From Spodoptera frugiperda (lineage: Eukaryota > Arthropoda > Insecta > Lepidoptera > Noctuidae): a stretch of 64,000 nucleotides of DNA. This document shows positions 36,701-45,000 of this stretch, piece after piece (positions within the stretch are counted from its first letter, which is position 1; every line of letters begins with the position of its first letter). The notes beneath the pieces were generated by a model, which saw only the letters and a list, made by a program, of their open reading frames with translations, was not told the origin of the DNA and made no database searches. Location of the stretch: contig NC_064220.1 in the NCBI RefSeq assembly GCF_023101765.2, positions 8,928,001 to 8,992,000 of the forward strand, written 5' to 3'. Made by a program: the position numbers and the translations under genes.

Positions 36701-39700
36701 CCGGATCACTGATAGTTGTAATATACAATGTAACATAAATTTTTCACCAGTTATGTCACGAGTCCTAGTGTCGGTTTATGTAAATATTAACTAACCTGTA
36801 GTGCAAGGTCCTTAGTTTTAGTCTTGGGCGCTGCGATGCACTTGGCGACGATGCCAGACATCACCTCGCCGGTCGTTTTGCCGGCATGCCCGCAGTTCTC
36901 CACGAACACCAGGGCAGCTTCCAAACCTAAGACAAGAATTTAAACACATTCATTAAGTATACACAACATTATAGACTCTTAGGTAATTATGAAGTTGGTC
37001 GGATGGTCGGAATAGCCTATCTCGATCGCTGTCTTGGACAGATGTACGATTGAACATAATATTACCTAGCTATATCTAAGAACAACTAATAAATAAGGGA
37101 ACTGGGAAGATTGGGGGATAATTGGGCCACAAATTAAGCTAGAGTGAAACATTTATTAATAATCAAGATACTTAGGTTTGGGTACAAGGTTCAGATAAAA
37201 AATGGTAGCATTTTTAATCTAAGCCTTGTTAAAAAAACACAGCATAAGTATAGATCAACATGTCAGATTTATCATAAGTAGTATGGATTCTCGTTTCGAG
37301 TATTCAAAAGTAACCTTCATAAAGGACTTCACTTATGAGGTCAGTGTTCACAACTCAACCCTTCAAGGGCGCCCTCTGTCAACTGATCCTTAAATTATCG
37401 AGTCCAATAATTAATTCAATTGAAATCTATCTCAACAATGGATTTTAAGTTCCACTACAGCCCTTTGAAATACTTAGTACTTTGAAGTAATGCCCATTGC
37501 GTGTCTAAAGGGTTTCCGTGAAAATATTTATCGGTCGATGCCCTTACGTGTAGTGTGTCGACGGTAACGCATAAACAAGGAAAAATATTAAAATTAACAT
37601 TGATCGGTATTTCTGTTATCAAATTAGAACAAGTTTTTTAAGAGATTGTTTTAAAGAGAATTAGTTTAACGTTGTATAGTTCGTTAACATACTTTTTGTG
37701 AAAGATTAATCACAAATACCTCCTTTTCTTTGCAATACACGTCTTACACAAATATATGTATTATGTAGAAGCAATATGCAACGCATATGCAGTCGTCTAT
37801 GACCGAATTTTAATACCGACAGCCAATACGAGCGGATCGCCAACGACGCAAAAGATTAAAGTGCATATTGCGTGCTCCGTTACACCGTATCTGTCTGCAA
37901 AAATACCCGGATTTCATGGTAATTTTTCCCTTATTTTGCAGTTGAAGTTTCAATCACTGCTTATGCATACAAAGTCCAAGTTTTATGTTATCGAAGTTGC
38001 ATACAAATAAACTTGATGTTATCACATCCGCAGTGCATATAGCAGAGGAATTCAGTTACAACATGAACAAAACATTTGAACATCTTTCTTCAACAGTGTG
38101 GGGGGAAATCATTCAATGACTTCTCCCGCCTTGGGCGAGGCGAGACTCGTCTCGCCCAAGAAGAGAAGAGTCTGGCACTCCCTCTTGCCGCGAGAGGGAG
38201 TGTCAGACTCTTACTGACTAAAAACCACCCCGTTTCTAGTCCTGCTTTTCGAGCACTGACTATTGGGGTCACGTTCATGTATGGACAACACGACTTTTTA
38301 TAACTAGATCAAGTATAAACTTCACTCATCTCTATTATTTACTTATTTCCCACGCGTTTGGACGTGTCACGTGACGATACCATACAAAACACTGAACTTC
38401 GCATGTGATTAAACACGTGCTGAAGGAAACCTTGCAATAATTACTCAAATCGTGGCAAAACAGAGACATTTCGAATTGGATTATAAACAAATAGCGAATT
38501 TAAAATGAGTCACACGAATGCTAGACAGGAGACACCGAATGACAATGGTAATGACCTTTTATGGCTAACTAGAAAGTCGATTCATATACAAGATTGTTAT
38601 GTCTATAAAATTCTCGGAGTGACTTGCGTGAAATGTAATACTTAATGGACGTAAATCGATTATTAGAAAGTTTCATTCTGAGACAGTATAATCGAAAGAT
38701 GAGTAAGTCAGGCATTCCGATTGTTATCTTAAACTAGGTCTGCAAGACTACGAATAGAGTTAACATTAAAGATGTGACATCATTAAAGATTTATTAGTCA
38801 CCATTCCTAATAAGATTTTTGGTAACTTAGGTTATTTAACCCGTTGTCTGTCGGAACACAGATCTACGCGAGACACAATGTGTTTTCTATTGTGTCCTAT
38901 ATACCGACAGACAAGGGGTTAAAAGCCGTCTTTTATCCCCTATGCCATTGTACAATGTACACCTTCACAGTTTATATTATAAGTCCTATGTAAAACGGGT
39001 GAGGCTATACCGGGCACATTTCCAGACTCATTGATTTTTTTGAAAAATCTAGATAAGCCCATACTTTGCCCGACCCAGAAATCGACCCAGAGACCCTTTG
39101 CAGTCACACTTGCAGCCTGCAGTTTAAAAGCAGTTTGTGCTATTCCAGTTTTTATCACATATCGAAACTATCTCATTCTAATACCTATTTTAGCCGAAAT
39201 AAGGGCGGAATAAACTGGGAAATTGGCCTTCAAGTAATTTGAGACCATGATAGTCCTAGCCATAGACTAACTAGACGATGAGTCAATGACATGGGGACAT
39301 TGGCTTTCATAAAATAACTACAAATATAGTAGAGAATCTTTCATACATCGCATCGCTAAGGATACAAAGGCCAAACGTCTCTAGTTTCTGATTTATTAGC
39401 GCTCGAAATGGCCTCAAGAATAGGACTTATAATAATAATTGACTAAACTATCTCTTCTACATTCAGAAGGAAAGAATTTCATTATTATAATTGCTTTCGT
39501 TACGATAACCCTGTATAAAAATAGTCCATTCAAAGAAAAACCGGGTCCCCTATGCGGCTTTTGTACTCAGTAATGAAGAGTTGCGAATTGAGACCATTCT
39601 GTTGTGGAATCGGTCTCGCCACACACTACGAGTTAACGATTTTAAACGGTACTAATAAAAGATGCTACATTTAATACACAAAACGATCTCAGAGAATATT

Positions 39701-42042
39701 CTAGTACGATCCATTTAAAGTTATATTGTTTTTCGTAACTACAACTGTATTTCTTGCACTTATGAATATATCTTAATTTACAAGTTTCAATGAGAATCTC
39801 ATTAGGAGTTCAGACTGCACGGTTGGTTGGGACCGTGGCTAAGCGATCTGTTAATGCACTCTTATGTCACGGGTTCGACGACCGGACCGTACAAATGTTT
39901 TGTATCATTATTGATGAAGTTAACGAGATATTGTGATAAGTGCAGACCACTGCATAGTCGATTAAAAGGGGTCTCTTCTTAAGAGGGTTTGTCAATCTCT
40001 ATGCTTAGTCCCAGTTTACAGAGAACGATGCAGTCTGATCTCTGTCATATAATCCTGAAATAGTCCCATCGTGGGGCCTTAAAATCGTGGTAATAAAAAT
40101 GCATTTAACTCTACCGTAACCAAACGCAAAAATGAAATATCAGGAACGAAATATAAACGGCTTGTGTGTGTGACGTCTTGGCAGAAATAATTCAAGGAAG
40201 CCGTATTGTAATAGGCTACAATACTATTCTAGCGACAGTAACCGCTACAGGAAGCAATAACTCTTTAAGCCAGACACCCTCAATTGAGTTTAACTGAGCA
40301 ATTACTAAGGAATTATGCAAACTACTTGTTTTACTTGATGCTGTTATGATTATGATTTCTATGACATCTTAAAAAGAACGATGGATGTCTTATTAGGAGT
40401 TCTGTCGAATGTTTCATACTATCCTCAATAAAAGTTAAAAACAACTCCCAGATTACGCCAGAAATAATTAATATATTTCTTATTTCTTAATTTTTATGTA
40501 AGTTGAAAAATCTTTTTAATATCAACACATGGATATTTCTTATGAAATTTTAAATTGCGTTATTGTTATGTAAAATGGCATTTAGTTTGATATAAATAAT
40601 AATAAATGATATTCTATAAATACAAAAAAAGTTTAGGTATATTTATAATCCAAATAGATTCTAATTGGTAAAATTTCAAATACAGTGAGATCCTTTTCTA
40701 TTAATGTAACAAATGTGTTACAGACATATTAATTGTGTGTCTCTAGGTTTTTTGCATATCAACTGTACAGGTTATTAGGTTACAGTTATTGTAAAAATAG
40801 CTTTGATACTGTGACAGATTATTACATAACCAAACCTAATTCTAGAATATCTCTATATGTATATAAAAATTTGCTGTTTGTTAGTCTCGCTAAACCAATT
40901 TGGCTAATTTTGGTCTTCAATTGTTTGTGGAAGTCCAAGGAAGGTTTAAAAGGTGAGAAAAAGATGTTTGAGGCGGAACAAAGTTTGCCAGGCCAGCTAC
41001 ATATTCAATATAATTAATAATTTAAAACAGGTTTAACAAAATTACATTAACATACCTATTTGTCTTCACAATAAAATTTATAGGAATATAAATTGTATTC
41101 TACAACTAAATATAAACAAGTTTTGATATAAATATACCTGTCAAACTAATTTAGTTTATAGTGGACATAGAAACAGAATCCTGTTAGTTAAATTTATACT
41201 ATTTGGGTATTTTCTTGTTGAACTGATTATTTTTTATCCTAAACTGGAAAATCCTTGAGAATCTTTACCTAGGAAAGAGAAACGGGACCAGTTGTTTAGT
41301 TTTTTAATATAAGTCTTTAAACTGACATGTCACTAACACTATTATTAGAACTTGAGGCTTGCAACGGTGGTGAAAAATGCAAATTAATATGCAAATAAAT
41401 GATTTGATTTGATCCCATGTCAAATTCTAATGATCATATAATAGTGAGATAACTCAATATTGGTTTACCTAATAACAAAAACAGATGTTATTATCAATTA
41501 GTAATTAAGTGCATAATATAATATGCAAATTCATGTTTTAGAGAAATATTTATGACAGTTAATTTAAATATTTGTTGATATTGATTCAATGAAAACATGA
41601 CACATATTTATAAAACTTATCAACTACATAAGATATTTTTAAATTCATCACTTTCTATGTCATCTCATTACAATTTTAAGTGATAGGAGATAAGAAACAC
41701 TTTGTTGTGAGAAAAGATTAACATTTAAATAAATATTTGAATGATGTAAATGAAATCACTTGATATTCCTGACAATATGAATCACCCAAGAATGCAAATT
41801 ACTCAAAAAGGAACAAAATTCGAAGTAAATTCTCACATACCTTTCTCCTGAGCCACGGCATTGCTGTCGGTAACAAACTTCTTGATCAGTCCTAAGTATT
41901 TATTCCATTCCGGAGACTTCTCATCATCAATCTGGTTGAACAGTTTGATGGCCTCTTCATAACCTGCAACCCTGGCCTTCCATAACTTGTGAACACATTT
42001 CTCGTCTGTCGGCAATTTCTTATATTCATTTTCATCCTCCAT
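14621..42042 (-). CDS. msps: XMAP215/CKAP5-family microtubule polymerase (mini spindles), complete, 36 coding exons
   Basis: Thirty-six exons, all with GT-AG boundaries, join without a frame break from the ATG at 42042 (context ACAAAATGG) to TAA at 14621-14623. They encode about 2,020 residues; human CKAP5 and fly Msps are about 2,030-2,040. Five TOG domains are followed by a conserved C-terminal region. The A-B loop tryptophan of TOG domains is visible at W21 (KLWKAR), W294 (KKWQER), W592 (SNWKTR) and W859 (KNWK). TOG5 has F1185 at the equivalent place. By family knowledge the protein binds tubulin dimers through its TOG domains and speeds plus-end growth; it acts at spindle poles, kinetochores and microtubule plus ends. 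The coding sequence spans 27.4 kb and intron 1 alone is 4.9 kb. Exon coordinates are in the block entries. The model is read by eye; 5' UTR exons and splice variants are unknown. Confidence 0.95.
15605..15735. repeat. Probable dispersed repeat in msps intron 33
   Basis: Sequence around CCTGTCTCCTACAGTGGAAG...GACAATGGAACGC resembles a repeat I know from moth genomes. Only one copy is in this window and no ends were found. Confidence 0.35.
16685..16885 (+). repeat. Dispersed repeat, CACCAGAGGCGTTA family, copy 1 (msps intron 31)
   Basis: Shares GGACACYCGAAACACCAGAG, TTTTGGGGGTTAG and the block ending CGTGCCGAAG with 50735-50985. Shorter reverse copies occur at about 20420-20580 and 62915-62965. 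It is non-coding; its class is uncertain. Confidence 0.7.
18346..19181 (+). mobile_element. 5'-truncated non-LTR retrotransposon (reverse transcriptase C-terminus) in msps intron 28
   Basis: About 250 codons are open from 18350 to 19099, antisense to msps. Motifs match the C-terminal part of CR1/Jockey-type reverse transcriptases: LGVTLSPTLNF, then RRYFTPKQLLSLYQAQVRS, YCSHLWDGSA and LEHIERRAKRLI, ending with REWNSLPESVFP and a Cys-free tail. After the stop comes ACCATCAGGTGAGAT, common at 3' ends of such elements, then a poly-A run of about 25. The endonuclease and the catalytic YxDD region are missing, so this is a dead 5' truncation. Its GC content is far above the surrounding intron. No clear target duplication was found; a 16-bp direct duplication (ACAATTTCATATTAAT twice) lies just upstream. 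Confidence 0.88.
20420..20580 (-). repeat. Old reverse copy of the CACCAGAGG repeat (msps intron 26)
   Basis: CTCCTCTGGTGTTACGAGTG is the reverse of the family core, with decayed flanks. Confidence 0.5.
20936..21045 (-). repeat. Dispersed repeat, TCAGACTCTTACTGACTAAAA family, copy 1 (msps intron 25)
   Basis: Contains TTTTAGTCAGTAAGAGTCTG and CCGGAGCTGCGGACTACC. Other copies are at 36564-36708, 38103-38265 and 59135-59275. Full copies run from ATCATTCAATGACTTCTCCC to GCAGCTCCGGATCA. Non-coding; class uncertain. Confidence 0.7.
21343..21538. mobile_element. MITE with perfect TAAGCGTCCACAG inverted ends (msps intron 24)
   Basis: TAAGCGTCCACAG at the left and CTGTGGACGCTTA at the right, a 13-bp perfect match 196 bp apart. 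The interior is rich in repeated GCATCG/CGTACGATG motifs and has no coding capacity. Confidence 0.75.
22123..25627 (-). CDS. msps: msps exons 18-23: basic linker and TOG5
   Basis: Exons: 25627-25460, 25106-24986, 24234-24117, 23834-23597, 23113-22978, 22316-22123 (residues 1051-1375). Exons 18-19 encode a Lys/Pro/Ser-rich linker. TOG5 starts at about LKWNFTTPREEFFELLKEQM. The loop that carries Trp in TOG1-4 reads NDFRYH here. Exon 22 (DPKDTVRNGVKSLFKQI) and exon 23 (DRDNAVRSAALNCVASAYF) supply the last HEAT repeats. Confidence 0.92.
22358..22543 (+). mobile_element. Helitron-like non-autonomous element (msps intron 22)
   Basis: Ends with a GC hairpin (GCGG-GTGAAG-CCGC) about ten bases before a terminal CTAG followed by T, the usual 3' signature of Helitrons. 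Related copies: 29750-29938 and 59583-59755, both reversed. It lies about 40 bp from the exon 23 acceptor. Confidence 0.65.
22888..22950. repeat. 22-bp tandem repeat, 3 copies (msps intron 22)
   Basis: AGTAAATCTACTATACTAATAC is repeated with small changes, starting 22888, 22910 and 22932, and ends about 28 bp before the exon 22 donor. Confidence 0.8.
24451..24699. mobile_element. MITE, CTTAGTACGAGTTT family, copy 2 (msps intron 19)
   Basis: Left end GTACCCTTAGTACGAGTTT is inverse to the right end AAACTCATACTAAGGGTAC, with one mismatch. A further half copy lies just upstream at about 24390-24450. Confidence 0.75.
26037..28623 (-). CDS. msps: msps exons 14-17: TOG4
   Basis: Exons: 28623-28468, 28077-27858, 26844-26665, 26206-26037 (residues 809-1050). 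An acidic linker (DDIEEAFEDATEDEP) leads into ITEALIAEINDKNWK with W859. Later helices include KLAQSALQICEALASAMG, DSKQWIRAAAVSCVETW and DRAADVRKVTADCVLPF. The intron between exons 15 and 16 holds a large dispersed repeat, and the next one holds an intact SINE. Confidence 0.92.
26251..26524 (+). mobile_element. Intact tRNA-derived SINE with 12-bp target duplication (msps intron 16)
   Basis: TATTATAGGATA occurs at 26239-26250 and again at 26525-26536, so the 274-bp element is exactly bounded. It has an A-box-like TGGTCGAGTGC (26259-26269) and a perfect B box GGTTCGATTCC (26302-26312), then a tRNA-unrelated body and a TGTG-rich tail. It is antisense to msps. The pol III promoter boxes are intact. 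An older copy is at about 38940-39120 on the minus strand. Confidence 0.88.
27042..27676. repeat. Large dispersed repeat with GGGTTCCGTA ends (msps intron 15)
   Basis: Starts near CCGGCCAAGTGCGAGTCGGA and ends near GGCTACGGAACCCTAAAAA. AGGGTTCCGTA near the left is inverse to TACGGAACCCT at the right. A CGGACGGACGGACAGACAG stretch lies near the right end. I recognise this as a repeat common in moth genomes; its class is uncertain. Confidence 0.7.
28978..31310 (-). CDS. msps: msps exons 9-13: basic linker and TOG3
   Basis: Exons: 31310-31175, 30817-30692, 30371-30164, 29725-29504, 29215-28978 (residues 499-808). Exons 9-10 encode a Lys/Ala/Pro-rich linker, the kind that binds the microtubule lattice in this family, ending EEVDAKAEMLFPADVLSG at the start of TOG3. 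W592 lies in DSNWKTRLSAVQ. Exon 13 ends in a Thr/Pro-rich stretch (NSTPPTPTRQMGTVSK) that links to TOG4. Confidence 0.92.
29750..29938 (-). mobile_element. Helitron-like non-autonomous element, copy 2 (msps intron 11)
   Basis: Reverse of 22358-22543: CTAG, then the GCGGCTTCACCCGC hairpin, GATAAAAAGTATCCTAT and the shared AAATTTCATCAAAATCCGTTC block. Confidence 0.65.
31446..31625 (-). mobile_element. tRNA-derived SINE, second family, copy 1 (msps intron 8)
   Basis: The minus strand has a B-box-like GGCTCGATTCC followed by GGAGCAACTCTTTGTAT. The same layout is seen at 32210-32350. Degenerate. Confidence 0.6.
31905..33795 (-). CDS. msps: msps exons 5-8: TOG2 domain
   Basis: Exons: 33795-33557, 33195-33001, 32716-32536, 32038-31905 (residues 249-498). 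An acidic linker (TTEDDDAETGGGDSGD) precedes DPYDLLDPVEILSKLP and the tubulin-contacting loop KKWQER (W294). Exon 6 holds the GLRNKFSPYA helix typical of the family. Exon 7 (NPSIKAESSLFLARAL) and exon 8 (DPSVRDAAAEALG) give the later HEAT repeats. Two introns in this block carry SINE copies. Confidence 0.93.
32210..32350 (-). mobile_element. tRNA-derived SINE, second family, copy 2 (msps intron 7)
   Basis: B box GGTTCGATTCC on the minus strand, then GAGCAACTCTTTGTGTGATC, in common with 31446-31625. Both copies are sense to msps and sit in neighbouring introns. Confidence 0.65.
34139..42042 (-). CDS. msps: msps exons 1-4: TOG1 domain
   Basis: Exons: 42042-41841, 36926-36796, 35005-34761, 34305-34139 (residues 1-248). 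Exon 1 ends in phase 1 (AAA G), exon 2 ends in phase 0 (ALALQ-type LALQ), exon 3 ends with AG of a split Arg codon. W21 and the LWKARVAGYEEAIKLF helix open TOG1; later helices include NKVIAIKPMVKKIPILL and DRDKGVRDEMKALVIEMHR. Exon 4 leads into the Gly/Ser/Gln linker ending ADCADG. TOG1 is one of the two high-affinity tubulin-binding domains in this family. Confidence 0.93.
34391..34746. mobile_element. MITE (CCGCTGTATTCAG family) split by a Helitron-like insertion (msps intron 3)
   Basis: The left end CCGCTGTATTCAGGAGTTAT is inverse, with a few changes, to the right end CATTAAATGACTCTGAGTAC...CAGTTA. Between them, about 34520-34705, is an unrelated repeat. A simple copy of the outer element is 59876-59991. 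The right end lies 14 bp from the exon 3 splice donor. Confidence 0.65.
34520..34705 (+). mobile_element. Helitron-like repeat nested in the MITE
   Basis: Contains ACGCTATAACTCCAAAACGC and ends GGCGAAACAGAGTTTGCC (imperfect hairpin) then CTAG|T. A diverged relative may lie at about 40870-41007. Confidence 0.55.
35101..35183. mobile_element. Short MITE, CTTAGTACGAGTTT family, copy 3 (msps intron 2)
   Basis: Begins CTTAATACGAGTTTG, has the GCGCTCTGATTGG core and ends TACTAAGGGTAC. Partly decayed. Confidence 0.6.
36564..36708 (+). repeat. TCAGACTCTTACTGACTAAAA repeat, copy 2 (msps intron 2)
   Basis: Runs from GTAAATCATTCAATGACTTC through GAGTGTCAGACTCTTACTG to GTCCGCAGATCCGGATCA. It ends 88 bp from the exon 2 donor. 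Confidence 0.7.
38103..38265 (+). repeat. TCAGACTCTTACTGACTAAAA repeat, copy 3 (msps intron 1)
   Basis: Same order as copy 2, but with a long internal palindrome around TTGGGCGAGGCGAGACTCG and a duplicated GAGGGAGTG segment, which suggests a fold-back rearrangement. Confidence 0.7.
38836..38922. mobile_element. Minimal piggyBac-type MITE with TTAA target duplication (msps intron 1)
   Basis: TTAA-CCCGTTGTCTGTCGG at the left and CCGACAGACAAGGGG-TTAA at the right. The 15-bp ends begin with CCC, are inverse with one mismatch, and are flanked by TTAA on both sides, as in piggyBac elements. Only 79 bp between duplications. Confidence 0.75.
38940..39120 (-). mobile_element. Diverged copy of the 26251-26524 SINE (msps intron 1)
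   Basis: The minus strand reads GGGTCGGGCAAAGTATGGGC, then AGTCTGGAAATGTG and GTGTACATTGTACAATGGCA, in the same order as the intact SINE. Confidence 0.7.
39815..39960 (+). mobile_element. Another tRNA-derived SINE (msps intron 1)
   Basis: A-box-like GTGGCTAAGCGATCTG and B-box-like GGGTTCGACGACC lie about 30 bp apart, as in a tRNA head. The body is unrelated to the other two families. A functional tRNA is unlikely because no acceptor stem closes. Confidence 0.5.
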
Positions 42043-45000
42043 TTTGTGATGTCAAGTCAAATTTTGATTTCAAAACTGTTGACAAAAAGGTTATATGTAA
42101 ATAAACGCTGTTAGTGGTTTCCAGAAAGATGTAAGATGGCAGAACTTATGGGAATAATTGATTGAAATGGCACATGATTATGATTTAAGTTAAAACATAT
42201 ATTATTATGGTTTTGCAGCTGCATCTGTTTAAAATAATATTTATATTAATTTATGTGATTGTCTTTATACTAGCATAGAGGTTAGATATTTAGAGCAATA
42301 AGTATATTCAAGTTCGCTTTCCTAAGCATCGAATTAGGAGAGTCAGGACTTCTTCTGCTTGTTAAATGAAAAGTTATTATAGGTATATTGTTATTATACA
42401 TAAAAAACGATTTTGGCAATACTTTAACTAATGCTCACTTGCACCAAATGCATTCTTGTCTCATACAAAAGACTGTATTTATTAATGCTAATTAGAAAAT
42501 TAAAATATTAGTTTTTTTTTTAATTAGAATAATTAGAATTAGAATCTTTTGATTCTAATTAATAAGATTCTTGTTTACATTGCACATTACAATATAAACA
42601 AATACATAAGATTATTTTTTGCTGGAATTCTCATTTACTCATTTCAATACCAAGATTTAGTGAGATTAGATTAAAATTACACTTAACAACAAGTCATGAT
42701 AAGAACCATGTCGTACACCTAAATGGTAACCAATTACTATGTGCATTTTATGGTATAATGAGGGTAAAAATAACAAACACCTTATGTGGGTATGAGACCG
42801 TTGTAAACATGTTTCCTTTAAAGGATTCAAGTTAGCCCTGAATACAATTACAATGTGAATAATTTACAAAATGCATTTGACCTTTTAACACAAGATTGCA
42901 GTTTCCCTAACAAGGTCATGAATGTTTCTTACTAAATAAGGGTTGCATAGAGATTGTATGCAAAACTTCAGACACCAATCAGAGTTATCAATATTCTCAG
43001 AACAATAGTATGGTAAACAATGTCCATGCAACACACCTACTGCAGAATTACAATATCAATGAATATTAACTGACTCATACATGCAATGTGCAGCTACACA
43101 CAACTAACGTGGACTCATTGTTATACTTTCTTAGTGTGTAGGTGTACAATTTGAACAACTACGACCAATTAAACAAGTCACAAAATACGTTAGGACGTAA
43201 GAAACGGTGATTCAACCGACCTAACGACACCTGCTTTCCAATATTATCATGGCTACCTGGCCAATTTTGCGGAACAAATAGTTAATTACGAGCCGGTTCA
43301 TTTATAGCTGTGCCCGTTTTACATCGAGATGTGAAATTGGATCGCATCTCAGCCGACTGAGAACGCCCGACAAACGGTCACTTTCTCACTTTACAAACAA
43401 ATCCAATCAAATGTCAGGAAACTTACCGTTACCAAGGTATTTTCAACAGTTCCTCTTGATTAAACTATGTTTATTAAAACTAAACAACATAAATGATAGT
43501 TAGCTCACATTATCCAGCAACAAGCAATATTTTAAACGACAAAAAGAAATGCCTTTTTCTTTTTCGTCGTCGTTTTTTTAAGTTTGCGAAATGAAAATGG
43601 ACGGAAGATTAATGTTGCCATCAATTAAAAATCGTTTTGAAACCTTAACTGTCAAAATCATGACCACATTTAAAATGCGTAGAAATATTTGAAAATCGTT
43701 TTACTTTCTGCCTCAAACATTATCATAAATTAAATTGATCCTAATTTTAAGAACAAAACTTTGAGAAATATCTATAGTTAAATCTCACACATGTTTACCA
43801 AGGAAACATTATTGCTAATCGTAATTACAGAGTCCAGTTTTTATGTTATAGTAGCGTTAATTACTTTATTTCCTCAAGTGTTCTGAGAGAATTATTTTAT
43901 TGATTTTTATTTTAATCAATAAAAAGTATTTTTATGTTTTACGAAAATAAAATGGTAAACATTTTATTGGCATATGGCAACACTGATGAACGTCTATGTA
44001 TTCCAATCGGTCTCTATAATAATCATTCGTTCTTTTGTTGATTATGTTCACTCTTCGGAACATCAAGAAATCCGAGAATTTTTTAGCAAAACAAAATAGT
44101 TCGTTCTGAGAACATCAGCGAGCGAGACGTGTGTCGCATCGTTATCGTGACAACTGTGCGTTCGCAGTTCTAACAGTCGACGAAAATAAATAATACCGTA
44201 TATGTAATTGTTTTGATTTCATTATAGCTATTTGTGCGTTGAAATATTGATAATGATGATGGAGTAATTATATGGAGCGTTGAAGCTTGTTTTAAATAGA
44301 CTAAATAAACAACAGTGCTGTGTTTTCGTTCGGCGTTGGGGCGATATCGGAGAGAAGGGAATTCAACAGCTGTCTGTGCATAGTATGCTTCATATTGTGA
44401 GTATGTTATGCTTTTCTGAACATTTGGGTAAATCATTTTCAATGCTGGCTAAGACATGTGATAGGTTACAACGCTTGTCTCAAGACTTTCGCGGCGCGTT
44501 CTTTGTTTTTGAAACGTCGACGTGAAAATTAGTAAACATTGAGGTACCTGTGTTAGTTATGTGTAAGTAATAACATTCGAGTGCTTGCTACACGTACCTG
44601 CACTAATGAGTTCCCATTTTAATTAAAAAAACCGTTTATTTTACTTAGCAACTACAGTATTTCGTTACTATCAGTTTTGTTTATTGGTTACTTTTAAAAA
44701 TCGAATAAAATAAACTTGCCGTATAGAGATAGACTATAAATAATTCCAAATTGAATTTGATTTGAGGTCATATCAAGTATCCGGGATCACGAAAAGGTCT
44801 TAACGCAACTCTTTACACACTATGCCACATAATGCAACCTACCTACTTTGTATGGTGAGAATATTATTTTACCGGCGTCCTGTTTTGATAAGCTATCGTA
44901 ATCTATGCGCTATTAACTGTGCACCGACTAGAACATGGTGCATTCATTCAGTTTCTCGTTACGAGAAAGGTGCCAGGAGGTACCTAGCTACCGGATACTA

